Shown: positions 22,223 to 30,620 of the stretch, piece after piece | Numbering within the stretch: position 1 is the first letter of the stretch | Layout of the letters: the number at the start of each line of letters is the position of its first letter | Assembly: GCA_002327765.1 (NCBI GenBank) | Contig: DCUH01000016.1 | Span: forward strand, 1 to 39,757 | Origin: a bacterium UBA2219 | GTDB taxonomy: Bacteria > Desulfobacterota > Deferrimicrobia > Deferrimicrobiales > Deferrimicrobiaceae | DNA length: 39,757 nucleotides | Reading direction: 5' to 3' | Translations under genes and position numbers: made by a program | Notes under the pieces: generated by a model | Seen by the model: the letters and a program-made list of their open reading frames with translations, nothing else | What the model was told of the DNA's origin: nothing | Databases searched by the model: none

Positions 22223-23163
22223 CTCGTTTCCGCCTCCCCCCGCCTGGATGCCAGCAATCCCGTGACCGCCCCCCACACCCCCGTCCGGAACCGGAACACG
22301 AGGAGGAGCAGCCCGATGCCGAGGAACATCTCCCAGCGCGCGATGTAGGTCGCCAGGTAGTTGCTGACCACCATGTACGCCACCCCGCCGATGATGGCCC
22401 CGTAGAGATTCCCCGCACCGCCGATCAGGACCGCGAAGATGACCTCCACGTTCCGGTGGGGGTCGATGAAGCTCGGCGTCACGTAGCCGTAGTTCATGAT
22501 CGAGAGGGCCCCGGCAAACCCCGCGAGCCCCCCGGAAATGACGAACGCGCCCCACTTGTAGAGGAACGTGTCGTATCCGAGGAATCTGGCCCGGGTCTCG
22601 TTCTCCTTGATCGTCCTGAGCAGGATGCCGAAGGGAGAGGAGGTCAGCCGTTTCAGCAGGTAGAAGGCCAGGACCAGGCAGAAGAGGGAGAATACGAAGA
22701 TCATCGTCCTGTCCTGGACGTCGAAGAACCCGACCTTGCTGAAATGGGCGGACATCCCGTCCTCGCCCCCGGTGTATTTCGCGAAGGCGATCAGGACGAG
22801 GAAATGCCCGATCTGGTTGAACGCCAGGTTGATCAGCGCGAAGGCCGCGCCGGTCGTCCGCACGATGATCGGCCCGATGAGGGCCCCCACCGCCGCTGCG
22901 GCGACCACCGCGAACGAGAGGGCGAGAAACGGGTTCGGGGAAAGGTGTTCCGAGAACAGGGTCACCGCGTACGCGCCGGCGCCGAGGAACAGCATGGGAC
23001 CGAAGGACAGGCGCCCCATGTACCCGTAGAGAAGGTCGTAGGAAAGCACGAAGACGCAGAAGATGATGAAGTCGGTGGTCCGCTGGATCTTGAGGAACGG
23101 CAGGAGCAGCAGGAACCCCGCGACGATCAGGAGGCAGTCGTACTTCTTCCAGGGGATCTTCAC
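22219..23163 (-). CDS. livM: Branched-chain amino acid/amide ABC transporter permease LivM
   Basis: The 314-residue membrane protein shows the LivM order: DFIIFCVFVLSYDLLYGYMGRLSFGPMLFLGAGAY near the start, GPIIVRTTGAAFALINLAFNQ, the coupling motif SSPFGILLRTIKENETRARFLGYD, and GALSIMNYGYVTPSFIDPHRNVEVIFAVLIGGAGNLYGAIIGG. It is the partner of LivH in the inner membrane. Its ATG overlaps the livF stop by four bases (ATGA), and its own stop overlaps the livH start, so translation through the operon is coupled. Confidence 0.92.
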   Translation of the reverse strand: MKIPWKKYDCLLIVAGFLLLLPFLKIQRTTDFIIFCVFVLSYDLLYGYMGRLSFGPMLFLGAGAYAVTLFSEHLSPNPFLALSFAVVAAAAVGALIGPIIVRTTGAAFALINLAFNQIGHFLVLIAFAKYTGGEDGMSAHFSKVGFFDVQDRTMIFVFSLFCLVLAFYLLKRLTSSPFGILLRTIKENETRARFLGYDTFLYKWGAFVISGGLAGFAGALSIMNYGYVTPSFIDPHRNVEVIFAVLIGGAGNLYGAIIGGVAYMVVSNYLATYIARWEMFLGIGLLLLVFRFRTGVWGAVTGLLASRRGEAETR

Positions 23164-23861
23164 AGGTATCTCTCCACGGAGTCCGGCGCCTCGATCTCTT
23201 CCCGCGTCGCCAGCTCCCGGTCGATCTTGCCTTCCTTCATCAGGTAGACGCGGTCCGCCAGGCGCGCGATCACGGGGAGGTTCTGCTCCACGATGAGGAA
23301 GGAGAGGCGTCCCTTCATCCCGTCGAGGAGCCGGAAGATGTCCTCTATGGTGCCCGCGGCAAGCCCTTCCGTCGGCTCGTCGACCAGGAGAAGCTTGGGG
23401 GAACCGACCAGGGCGCGGCCGATGAGCAGGATCTGCCGCTGCCCGCCGCTTAAGGAACCGGCGGAGCCGTCCAGGAACTTCTCCATCGGCGGATAGGTGG
23501 CCACGATCCGGTCCACGGCCTCCTGGACGCGTTCCCCCGACACGTGCGCGGCGATCTCGATGTTCTCCCGGACGGTGAGCTTCCCGAACACCCGCTTGTC
23601 CTGGGCGACGTACCGGATGCCCGACCGGGCCACGCTTTCCGGGCGCACGGTCCCGAGATCCTTTCCCTCGTAGCGGACCGTCCCTGCGGCCCGCGGCAGG
23701 AACCCCGCGATCGTCCGCAGGAGTGTCGTCTTCCCCGCCCCGTTGCGCCCCGCGATGAAGACCATCTCGCCGGGCTCGACGGAGAGCGACACGCCGTGCA
23801 GGACCTGCGCCTTGCCGTACGCCAGGTCGACCGATTCCACGGACAGGATCGGGCTTTTCAT
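23160..23861 (-). CDS. livF: Branched-chain amino acid/amide ABC transporter ATPase LivF
   Basis: The 233-residue ATPase has Walker A GRNGAGKTTLL (about 38-48), the Q-loop in YVAQDKRVFGKLTV, the ABC signature LSGGQRQILLIGRAL, Walker B LLLVDEPTEGLA and the H-region VEQNLPV (Gln-Asn in place of the usual His is common in LivF). The short length without the LivG C-terminal extension marks it as LivF. The ATG at 23861 overlaps the livG stop (ATGA). It powers import together with LivG. Confidence 0.92.
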   Translation of the reverse strand: MKSPILSVESVDLAYGKAQVLHGVSLSVEPGEMVFIAGRNGAGKTTLLRTIAGFLPRAAGTVRYEGKDLGTVRPESVARSGIRYVAQDKRVFGKLTVRENIEIAAHVSGERVQEAVDRIVATYPPMEKFLDGSAGSLSGGQRQILLIGRALVGSPKLLLVDEPTEGLAAGTIEDIFRLLDGMKGRLSFLIVEQNLPVIARLADRVYLMKEGKIDRELATREEIEAPDSVERYL

Positions 23862-24616
23862 GCGCGCCCCCAGTACACCTGGCGTACGAGCGGCTCCTCG
23901 ATGACCTTTTTCGGATCCCCCTCCGCGATCAGCTTTCCCTCGTGCATGACGCTCAGCCGCGAGACCAGGTCGACGATCCGGGAAATCTTGTGCTCGATGA
24001 TGACCAGGCTGAAGGACGCCTTGACCCGGTGGACCAGTTCCAGGACCTCCCCGATCTCGGCGTCGGAAAGCCCGGCGAACGGCTCGTCCAGGAGGAGGAC
24101 CGCGGGGCGCAGCGAAAGGGCGAGGGCGATCTCGAGCTTGCGCTTGTCGCCGTACGAAAGGGAGGAGGTCGCGCGGGACGCCTTCCCTTCCAGCCCGACC
24201 AGCGCGAGCGCCTCCCCGCAAGCGTCGGAGATCTCCGGGCGCGCGGCGTCGCTGAAAAAGAATCCCCTCTTCCGGTTCCGGCCGTCCCCCGGCCGGACTA
24301 CGGACAGAACGAGGTTTTCCCGGACGGATAGCTGGTCGAACACGGAAACGAGCTGGAAGGTCCGGATGACGCCCCGGCCGACGCGTTCGTGCGCCGGGCA
24401 GCGGGTGATGTCCTCCCCGCGGAACAGCACCGTCCCCTCCGTGGGGGGGAACATCCCCGTCAGGAGGTTGAAGAAGGTGGTCTTCCCCGCGCCGTTGGGG
24501 CCGATGATGCCGGCCGCCTCCCCTTCGGAGAGGCGGTAACTTACCCCGGACACCGCGACGAAGCCGTCGAACTTTTTCGACACGCCCCGGGTTTCGAGTA
24601 TCGCGCTTTCCGGCAA
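23858..24616 (-). CDS. livG: Branched-chain amino acid/amide ABC transporter ATPase LivG
   Basis: The 252-residue ATPase has Walker A GPNGAGKTTFFNLLTG, the LivG-type Q-loop VIRTFQLVSVFDQLSVREN, signature LSYGDKRKLEIALAL, Walker B VLLLDEPFAGLS, switch IIEHKI, and the LivG C-terminal extension ending LIAEGDPKKVIEEPLVRQVYWG. It begins 58 bases after livK and overlaps livF by four bases. It is the first cytoplasmic component of the importer in the operon order. Confidence 0.92.
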   Translation of the reverse strand: MPESAILETRGVSKKFDGFVAVSGVSYRLSEGEAAGIIGPNGAGKTTFFNLLTGMFPPTEGTVLFRGEDITRCPAHERVGRGVIRTFQLVSVFDQLSVRENLVLSVVRPGDGRNRKRGFFFSDAARPEISDACGEALALVGLEGKASRATSSLSYGDKRKLEIALALSLRPAVLLLDEPFAGLSDAEIGEVLELVHRVKASFSLVIIEHKISRIVDLVSRLSVMHEGKLIAEGDPKKVIEEPLVRQVYWGRA

Positions 24617-24674
24617 GGAGGCCTCCTGTCGGCGAAGGTGGGGGGGGAGGGGGAGACCCTCCCCCCCGCGGCGA

Positions 24675-25931
24675 TCAGTACCCCAGGCCTACCAGGTCCG
24701 GGAGATAGTCCTCTCCCGTGTAGGAGTCCACGATCCGGACCAGGTCCCACTTGGGATCTTTCCGTTCCTTCGGCCCTTTTCCCACCACGACGAACGCCCC
24801 GTACTTGAAGATCGGCTGGTGGTCGGCGCGCCAGGCCCCGGGCCCCTTCATCGAATTGAACTTCGGCGACTTCATCAGGGCACCGGCCACGGCCGCCGGT
24901 TCGACGGACTGCGCCAGCTCGATTCCCCGAACCGCCTCCATCGTGCCGATGTACGCCATCGCGGAATACGGATCGGGGGGATAGCCGTACTCCTTCCGGA
25001 ACTTCTCCGTGAAATCTTTCGCGGCCTTCGCGACGGCCGCGTCCTTGAACCCGTCCATATTGTAGTACCAGGACATGAGCGAGTACACGCCTTCCAGCGC
25101 CTCAGGCGGAACGCCGCTGCCGAACACGTTGGTCATCCAGTTGAACCAGATCCTGGACTTTTTCTTGAGCCCCACCTCGTACGCCTGCTTCAGTACGTTG
25201 ATGGCGTCCACGCCCCAGTGGGCCAGCATCACGATTTCGGGCTTCATCTCGATGATCTTGGTGAGGTACGGGGTGAAGTCACTCGTGCCGACGGGCGACT
25301 CGAGGTACTCGGCCCGCACGCCGTGCAGGTTCAGGGCGTCCTTGGCCCCGGCCCACTGGTCCTGCCCGAAGGCGTAGGCGGGACCGAAGAAGACGATCTT
25401 CTTGTGCTTGAGGTTCTTCACGATGTACTCCCCGCTCGCGTACCCGGCGGCGTAGGCGCTGCCGTGGACCGCGAAGGTCGTCGGCGCCATCTCGTCCTTC
25501 TTGAACATCCCGAGAGCGACGACGTTCACGGGGAAATACAGGGTCGGGGTCTTCTTGACTTCCCTGTTGAGCGCCCCGGAGATGGGGGCGAACGTCTGGC
25601 CCACGAGGAGGTGGACCTTTTCCTCGGTTACGAGCTCGCGGAAGCGGCGGATGGCGATGTCGGGCTTGGTTTCGTCGTCCCGCACCACGAACTCGACCGG
25701 CACCTTCTTTCCGCCCAGCTTGACGCCGCCCGCAGCGTTGATGTCCTTCAGCGCCAGCTTCGCGCCGTCGAGCTGAACGGGGCCGATGGGCGACGCCGCT
25801 CCCGTGAGGCCGAACATCAGGCCGACCTTGAGCTTCTCCGGGGCCGCCGCGCCCGCCGCCGTCGGGACCAGGAGGACCAGAGCGACCAGTACGGCGAGAA
25901 TCCCCTGCCACTTGCAGCCAGCAACTCTCAT
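24675..25931 (-). CDS. livK: Periplasmic substrate-binding protein of the Liv-type importer
   Basis: The 418-residue protein has a signal peptide (AVLVALVLLVPTAAGAAA, cleavage near residue 29) and a type I periplasmic binding fold: KLKVGLMFGLTGAASPIGPVQLDGAKLALKDINAAGGV, VEFVVRDDETKPDIAIRRFRELV, HLLVGQTFAPISGAL and IVFFGPAYAFGQDQWAG. It collects the substrate and delivers it to LivHM. The ligand cannot be read from sequence; its link with an isochorismatase-type hydrolase 55 bases upstream points to an amide rather than a plain amino acid, which is inference. A GC-rich hairpin (GGTGCCCCC...GGGGGGATCC) in that gap may tune its level. Confidence 0.9.
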   Translation of the reverse strand: MRVAGCKWQGILAVLVALVLLVPTAAGAAAPEKLKVGLMFGLTGAASPIGPVQLDGAKLALKDINAAGGVKLGGKKVPVEFVVRDDETKPDIAIRRFRELVTEEKVHLLVGQTFAPISGALNREVKKTPTLYFPVNVVALGMFKKDEMAPTTFAVHGSAYAAGYASGEYIVKNLKHKKIVFFGPAYAFGQDQWAGAKDALNLHGVRAEYLESPVGTSDFTPYLTKIIEMKPEIVMLAHWGVDAINVLKQAYEVGLKKKSRIWFNWMTNVFGSGVPPEALEGVYSLMSWYYNMDGFKDAAVAKAAKDFTEKFRKEYGYPPDPYSAMAYIGTMEAVRGIELAQSVEPAAVAGALMKSPKFNSMKGPGAWRADHQPIFKYGAFVVVGKGPKERKDPKWDLVRIVDSYTGEDYLPDLVGLGY

Positions 25932-25986
25932 GGAATGACTCCTTTCATCCGGATTCGGTGCCCCCTTGCCGGGGGGATCCTTCGCC

Positions 25987-26628
25987 TTACAGCGCCGCCA
26001 GGAACTCCTTGGACGTCATGACCCGCCCGATCTTCGGGAAGATCCATTTCTCGGCGTAGTTCTGCTCCTCGTCCGTATCGGTGCCCGTGCAATCGGAGAG
26101 CACGATCACGCGATATCCCTTGTCGTAGGCCGACCGGGCGGAGGACTCGACGCACCAGTTGGTGTGGAACCCCGTGAACGCGACGGTCTCGATCTCGTTG
26201 GCCCGCAGCAGGTAGTCGAGGGGGGTGGAGTGGAACGCGTCGAGCGTCATCTTCCCCGCGACGACGATGTCGCCGGGCTGGGGGGTCAGCTCCTTGACGA
26301 TTTCGGGGCCGGGAGTGCCTTTGAGCCACGCCCCCGTTCCCCAGTCGGCCTTCATGTCCATCTCGATGCCCCGCAGACCTTCGCACCCCGGACCCCCCTT
26401 CTTCAGCTCGGGGAACCCCTTCTCGAACGGCTGGAACGGGACGTAGAAGATCTTCACTTTCCCCCGCGCGTTCTGGAGGAGACCCTGGAGGTTCTGGATC
26501 ACGCCGCGCTTGGCCAGCGACTCCTTGATGTAGGCGTACATCGTGCCGCCGGGCGACAGGAAGTCGTTCTGCGGTTCGATCAGGACGATCGCCGTCTTTC
26601 CCGCGTTGATCTTCAGGTCCTTTGCCAT
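25987..26628 (-). CDS. Isochorismatase-family cysteine hydrolase (cassette B)
   Basis: The 213-residue hydrolase has the isochorismatase fold with Lys126 in VVAGKMTLDAF and nucleophile Cys159 in FTGFHTNWCVESSAR. At the first catalytic position the usual Asp is Glu18 (VLIEPQNDFLSPGG), a substitution seen in a subgroup of the family. It is a cytoplasmic amidase-type enzyme; the natural amide is unknown. ATG 26628 is preferred over an upstream start because AAGGAGA lies at good spacing. It is 23 bases after the regulator gene and 55 before livK, so hydrolase and importer are made together. It shares only the fold with the cassette A hydrolase; motifs and length differ and GC is host-like. Confidence 0.87.
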   Translation of the reverse strand: MAKDLKINAGKTAIVLIEPQNDFLSPGGTMYAYIKESLAKRGVIQNLQGLLQNARGKVKIFYVPFQPFEKGFPELKKGGPGCEGLRGIEMDMKADWGTGAWLKGTPGPEIVKELTPQPGDIVVAGKMTLDAFHSTPLDYLLRANEIETVAFTGFHTNWCVESSARSAYDKGYRVIVLSDCTGTDTDEEQNYAEKWIFPKIGRVMTSKEFLAAL

Positions 26629-26650
26629 CGGTGCGTTCTCCTTTCGGGTT

Positions 26651-27325
26651 TCAACGGTTGTTGTTGGATGTCGGCGCTTTCGACGCCTCCGGTTCCGCAA
26701 GCAGCAGCCCGAGAACCTTTCGGTTGTGTTTCCGGAACGCCGCTTCCGCGAGCACGGGGTCCCGGCGCCGAAGCGCTCCCACGATGTCCCGGTGATCCTC
26801 GAGCAGCTCGGGAAGGATCGGCGTGATCCGCATGGCGAGGGGACGGGCCTTGTTTTTGAGGCTTTCGAGCATTTCCTTCAGGACGGTGTTCCCGCAGGCG
26901 GCGTAGACGAATGCATGGAACTCGAAATCCGACCGGGAGTACCCGACGAGGTTTTCCTCGGCGATCAGCTTTTCCTGTTCGCGGATGGAGAGCTCCATTT
27001 TCTCCAGCACGCGATCGGGGATGGAATCCACCGCGAGCCGCGCGGCCATCCCCTCGAGCACCTCGCGCACGGCGTAGAGTTCCGCCGCGTCCTCCCGGGT
27101 CAGCTCCACGAGGAACACCCCCCGGTTGGGAATGTTGCGGACAAGGCCTTCCTGTTCGAGCCGACGGATCGCCTCCCAGATCGGGGTCCGACTGGCGCCC
27201 AGCACCCGGGTCAGCTCCTCGACGTTGATCCGGCTGCCGGGCGAGAACCGGTACTCCGCGATCATTTTCTTGATCCGCGCATACGCCAGTTCGCTGAGAT
27301 TGAGGCTTACGAGCTTGCCGGCCAC
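26651..27325 (-). CDS. GntR-family (FCD type) regulator of cassette B
   Basis: The 224-residue regulator has a winged helix (LSELAYARIKKMIAEYRFSPG, then LTRVLGASRTPIWEAIRRLEQEGLV) and an FCD ligand domain with LYAVREVLEGMAARLA, SDFEFHAFVYAACGN and a late DHRDIVGALRRRD, which supply the usual Asp/His metal ligands. The GTG at 27325 is preferred because GGAGG (27332-27336) lies six bases upstream; the longer GTG at 27367 would overlap the -10 box. First gene of the operon, so it probably represses its own synthesis and that of the hydrolase and Liv genes until a ligand binds. Confidence 0.87.
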   Translation of the reverse strand: MAGKLVSLNLSELAYARIKKMIAEYRFSPGSRINVEELTRVLGASRTPIWEAIRRLEQEGLVRNIPNRGVFLVELTREDAAELYAVREVLEGMAARLAVDSIPDRVLEKMELSIREQEKLIAEENLVGYSRSDFEFHAFVYAACGNTVLKEMLESLKNKARPLAMRITPILPELLEDHRDIVGALRRRDPVLAEAAFRKHNRKVLGLLLAEPEASKAPTSNNNR

Positions 27326-27368
27326 CCTTTGCCTCCGGTCCCGGTGCGATCGATTCTTGAGAGACACA

Positions 27369-27397
27369 ACGATATCCGGATCCTACCCCCCTGTCAA
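27369..27397 (-). promoter_or_regulatory. Promoter of the cassette B operon
   Basis: On the minus strand TTGACA (27397-27392) and TATCGT (27374-27369) are 17 bases apart. The predicted start of transcription is about 35 bases before the chosen GTG of the regulator. Confidence 0.65.
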
Positions 27398-27400
27398 TAA

Positions 27401-27419
27401 ATTTCATGAAACATGAAAT
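27401..27419. promoter_or_regulatory. Inverted repeat, candidate operator of the cassette B regulator
   Basis: ATTTCATG-AAA-CATGAAAT is a perfect 8-base inverted repeat with a 3-base centre; a third half-site ATGAAAT follows at 27421-27427. It lies three bases upstream of the -35 box of the operon, which fits autoregulation by the FCD regulator. Confidence 0.55.
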
Positions 27420-27583
27420 ATGAAATTGCAGGATGATCGTTTCGTTTTTCGATTCTCTCCGCACATGACGGACGCCTTCGCGGGATAATGAGGCAAGAGC
27501 AACGCAACGTAGCAAGAGGGAAGCCGGCACCCTGATGCTCCCCGGCCCGGCGGACGGACGGTCTGTAAAAGGAGGAAGAGGCG

Positions 27584-27916
27584 ATGGGATGGCGGAAAAT
27601 CCGGGAAACCGGCGAAGCGGGACAAGGGGTCGAAATGTACGAGGGAGACGCCCCGGCAGAAATACTCGAGGGCCCTGTCGCAGGCCTTCTCCGGGAACTC
27701 GAGGAAAAGGCCGGGAAGCGGCTGCACGCCCAATATCTGATATCGCTGATCGAAAACTTCCTCAACGGGAGGATCCAGGGGGAAACCGCCGCACACAGGC
27801 ACCTTGCCCGGCCGTTCGAGGAAGTCCGCAAGGAGTATCGGAAGGAATGGGGACGGGACCCGTATCTCGAGGAACTGCTCGCGGTGGTCCGGTCCGTCCT
27901 CCGGGCCGCGCAGTGA
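27584..27916 (+). CDS. Hypothetical small soluble protein
   Basis: The 110-residue acidic and basic-rich protein has a good ribosome site (AAAAGGAGG) before the ATG. It is mainly helical, with EGPVAGLLRELEEKAGKRLH, LISLIENFLNGRI and a conserved-looking end FEEVRKEYRKEWGRDPYLEELL. No signal peptide, membrane segment or metal motif is seen and I do not recognise a family. It is transcribed away from cassette B and followed by a likely terminator, so it stands alone. Host-like codon use supports a real gene. Confidence 0.6.
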   Translation: MGWRKIRETGEAGQGVEMYEGDAPAEILEGPVAGLLRELEEKAGKRLHAQYLISLIENFLNGRIQGETAAHRHLARPFEEVRKEYRKEWGRDPYLEELLAVVRSVLRAAQ

Positions 27917-27920
27917 AACC

Positions 27921-27956
27921 GGGCGGCGGATCCGATCCGACCGGAGGTTTTTTATT
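27921..27956 (+). terminator. Probable terminator after the hypothetical gene
   Basis: A GC-rich imperfect stem centred on GGATCCGATCC, with flanking GG/CC pairs, is followed by GGTTTTTTATT. It lies a few bases after the stop codon. Confidence 0.45.
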
Positions 27957-28050
27957 CGAATATTCATTTCCGGTTCCGTCTAATAGTATTGATGTCTTCG
28001 TCCCGGGTTGCGTTCTTCCCATGCGCGGAAATCCATGCGGGGAGGCACAT

Positions 28051-28398
28051 GTGCAAGGAATCGCGTTCCTGTTGACCCTGACCCTGCTGGCCGGCTGCGG
28101 GACGGGCGGCGCCGGAACGATAGCAGACGGCGGCACGACGATCGCCAAAGCGCCCGTCTCCCTGCAGCTCATCGTCAAATTCGCCCCGGACACCTTCGCA
28201 TGCGACCCGGCGGGGATCGCGCGGTTGTCCCTCGCGATGCGCGTGTCGCTGGAATTCGTCCGAACGATGTCCGGAGGCGCCTGCGTGGTGAAGCAGTCGG
28301 CCGACAGCCAGGACGACCTGGCGAGGGGGCGGGAAACGCTTGAAAGGCACCCGGCCGTCGAATATCTGGAGCCGGACGCGGTCATGAAGGCGCACTGA
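28051..28398 (+). CDS. Lipoprotein resembling a stand-alone subtilase propeptide (inhibitor I9-like)
   Basis: The 115-residue lipoprotein has a short signal ending in the lipobox LLAGC (Cys16 lipidated), a linker, and then a domain resembling the propeptide of the protease encoded next to it: LIVKFAP (40-46), SLAMRVSLEFVRTMSGGACVV, and a closing LERHPAVEYLEPDAVM. The neighbour has LIVKPRP, VPMRVFRAMSGNGYVV and SGVEFAEPDRVV at matching spacing. GTG 28051 is chosen because GGGGAGG lies five bases upstream and the signal starts there. The stop is one base before the protease GTG, so the two are coupled. Likely role: membrane-held inhibitor or folding helper of the protease (inference). Two extra cysteines are present after lipidation (51 and 78). 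Confidence 0.7.
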   Translation: MQGIAFLLTLTLLAGCGTGGAGTIADGGTTIAKAPVSLQLIVKFAPDTFACDPAGIARLSLAMRVSLEFVRTMSGGACVVKQSADSQDDLARGRETLERHPAVEYLEPDAVMKAH

Positions 28399-28399
28399 C

Positions 28400-30547
28400 G
28401 TGAAACACGGGAATCCCCGAGCCCTGACGCGGATCGCCTCGGCCGTCGCCCTGGTCGTCGCGCTCGCTTCGCCGATCCCCGCGGGCTCGGCCGGCACGCC
28501 CGGGGAAGAGATGGTCTCCCAGCTGATCGTGAAGCCACGCCCCCTGGCCGGCGCCGGATTGTCGAAGGCGCTTGCGGTTTTCGACGCCGGCGGCCTGTCG
28601 AAAACCGCCGACGTGCCGATGAGGGTTTTCCGGGCCATGTCGGGCAACGGGTACGTGGTCAGGCTGGATCGGCCCGTCACGCTGTCCGAGGCGCGGGTCA
28701 TCTCGCGGCGGCTGATGCGCAAGGACAGTGGCGTGGAATTCGCGGAGCCCGACCGCGTCGTCCATCCGACCGCGACGACGCCATCCGACCCCGATTACCT
28801 TCCTTATCAATGGCACTATTTCGCGCCCGCGGAGACCTCCTACAAGGGCGGCGCCAACCTGCCGGAGGCGTGGGACGTCACCCGGGGCGGTGCTTCCGTC
28901 ACCGTCGCGGTGATCGATACCGGGTACCGCCCGCATGCCGACCTCGGCCCGGTCCTGTCGGGATACGATTTCATCACCGACGCGTCGAGGGCCAACGACG
29001 GCAACGGCCGCGACGCCGACGCGCAGGACCCGGGCGATTGGGTCGCGGCGGATGAATGCATCGCGGGCCAGGCCGCAAGGAACTCCAGCTGGCACGGCAC
29101 CCACGTCGCGGGGACGATCGCCGCCTTGATGAACAACGGCATCGGCGGAACGGGCGTCGCGCCCGACGTCAGGATACTGCCGGTGCGCGTCCTCGGGAAA
29201 TGCGGCGGCCTCATATCCGATATCGCGGACGGGATGCGCTGGGCGGCGGGGCTTTCCGTCCCCGGCGCGCCGGCCAACCTCAACCCGGCGAAGGTGCTGA
29301 ACATGAGCCTGGGAGCCTCCGGCACATGCTCCGCGACGTTCCAATCCGCCGTGAACGACGTCGTCGATGCGGGGAAGGCGATCGTGGCGTCGACCGGCAA
29401 TGACGGCACCACTTCCGTCGGCCAACCTGCGAACTGCGCCGGCGTCTTCGCCGTCACCGCGCATTCGGTCGCCGGGAACAACGCCGGTTATGCCGATATC
29501 GGCGCCGAAACGATGATCAGCGCCCCCGGCGGCGATTTTTCCGGCGGGGTGCATTCCCTTTCCAATACGGGCGCGACCGTTCCGGAAGCGGACAGCTACG
29601 CCCAAAAGATGGGCACCAGCATGGCCGCGCCGCACGTCGCCGGAGTCGCGGCCCTGATGTTGTCGGTGAAATCGTCCCTGACCCCCGCGCAGATCCGGTC
29701 GTACCTGCGATCGTCGGCCCGCGCGTTTCCCGTGGGCGACATTTGCGCGACAACGTATATCGGGCTGTGCGGCGCGGGGCTCCTGGACGCCGCGGGCGCG
29801 CTCTACACTATCCCGGCCGCCCCGCCGACGGTGGTCGTAACGAACCCGTCGCAAGTGGTCCCGCCGGGCACCACCGTTTCGCTCGCGGGAAGCGCGACCG
29901 CCGAACCGCCGCGCGGCATCGAGACATACCGGTGGACCCAGATCGCCGGCGCTTCCGTCGGCGTCATCGACAACGCGAATACGGCCAGCGCCACGTTCAC
30001 TTCGCCCGCCACAGGCAACTACGCGTTCCTGCTGACGGCGACGGATACCACCAACCGGAACGGAACGGCCACCGCGACCGTCCGGGTCAATTCGCCCCCC
30101 GTCCTGACCGCCGTCGCCGCGCAGACGGTCGCGGCGGGAGACGCGCTCGTCTTTGACGTGGGGGCCACCGACATCGATGGCGATATTCCGGTCTTCCATT
30201 CGATTTCCCTTCCGGCGGGAGCGACGCTGAGCGCAAACGGCGAATTCAACTGGCCGAGCGCAAGTCCCGCGGGAAGCCATGTCATGACGTATTACGCCGG
30301 CGACGCGCACGGCGCCGACAGCGCGACGGGGACCGTGCTCATCACCGTAACGACGGGCCCCGCGGCGACCGGCGCCGGCGGCGGGGGGGGCGGCGGCTGC
30401 GCCGTGGCCGGAACGGCCGGCGGGGGAATCGCAGACTTCGCGGGCGCCTGCGGGGCGATGTTCCTCCCGTTGGCGTGGTCGGGCATCCGGCGGGTTTTCC
30501 GGCGCTTCGCCGGTCAGGGAAAACCGTCGCGCTCCGCGAGCGAATGA
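28400..30547 (+). CDS. Secreted subtilisin-like (S8) serine protease with propeptide, PKD/Ig-like repeats and C-terminal sorting tail
   Basis: The 715-residue preproenzyme has a signal peptide (to about residue 31), an I9-type propeptide (40-123), and an S8 catalytic domain with Asp173 (VIDTGY), His232 (HGTHVAGT), oxyanion Asn334 (STGNDG) and Ser407 (GTSMAAPHVAG). Two beta-sandwich domains follow (PKD-like from about 485; putative Ig from about 570, opening NSPPVL). It ends with a Gly run, a Cys, a hydrophobic stretch (ACGAMFLPLAW) and an Arg cluster (RRVFRRF), the tripartite form of GlyGly-/MYXO-/JDVT-CTERM tails that hold proteins at the surface before processing. GTG 28400 overlaps closely with the lipoprotein stop. 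Even Cys spacing suggests disulphides in the catalytic domain. Confidence 0.93.
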   Translation: MKHGNPRALTRIASAVALVVALASPIPAGSAGTPGEEMVSQLIVKPRPLAGAGLSKALAVFDAGGLSKTADVPMRVFRAMSGNGYVVRLDRPVTLSEARVISRRLMRKDSGVEFAEPDRVVHPTATTPSDPDYLPYQWHYFAPAETSYKGGANLPEAWDVTRGGASVTVAVIDTGYRPHADLGPVLSGYDFITDASRANDGNGRDADAQDPGDWVAADECIAGQAARNSSWHGTHVAGTIAALMNNGIGGTGVAPDVRILPVRVLGKCGGLISDIADGMRWAAGLSVPGAPANLNPAKVLNMSLGASGTCSATFQSAVNDVVDAGKAIVASTGNDGTTSVGQPANCAGVFAVTAHSVAGNNAGYADIGAETMISAPGGDFSGGVHSLSNTGATVPEADSYAQKMGTSMAAPHVAGVAALMLSVKSSLTPAQIRSYLRSSARAFPVGDICATTYIGLCGAGLLDAAGALYTIPAAPPTVVVTNPSQVVPPGTTVSLAGSATAEPPRGIETYRWTQIAGASVGVIDNANTASATFTSPATGNYAFLLTATDTTNRNGTATATVRVNSPPVLTAVAAQTVAAGDALVFDVGATDIDGDIPVFHSISLPAGATLSANGEFNWPSASPAGSHVMTYYAGDAHGADSATGTVLITVTTGPAATGAGGGGGGGCAVAGTAGGGIADFAGACGAMFLPLAWSGIRRVFRRFAGQGKPSRSASE

Positions 30548-30620
30548 TCCTGCCGACGCCTCGCGGCGCCGTGCAGGTCGTCCCTTCCGGAAGGACGGGA
30601 CCGTTCCGGCGGGGAACCCG

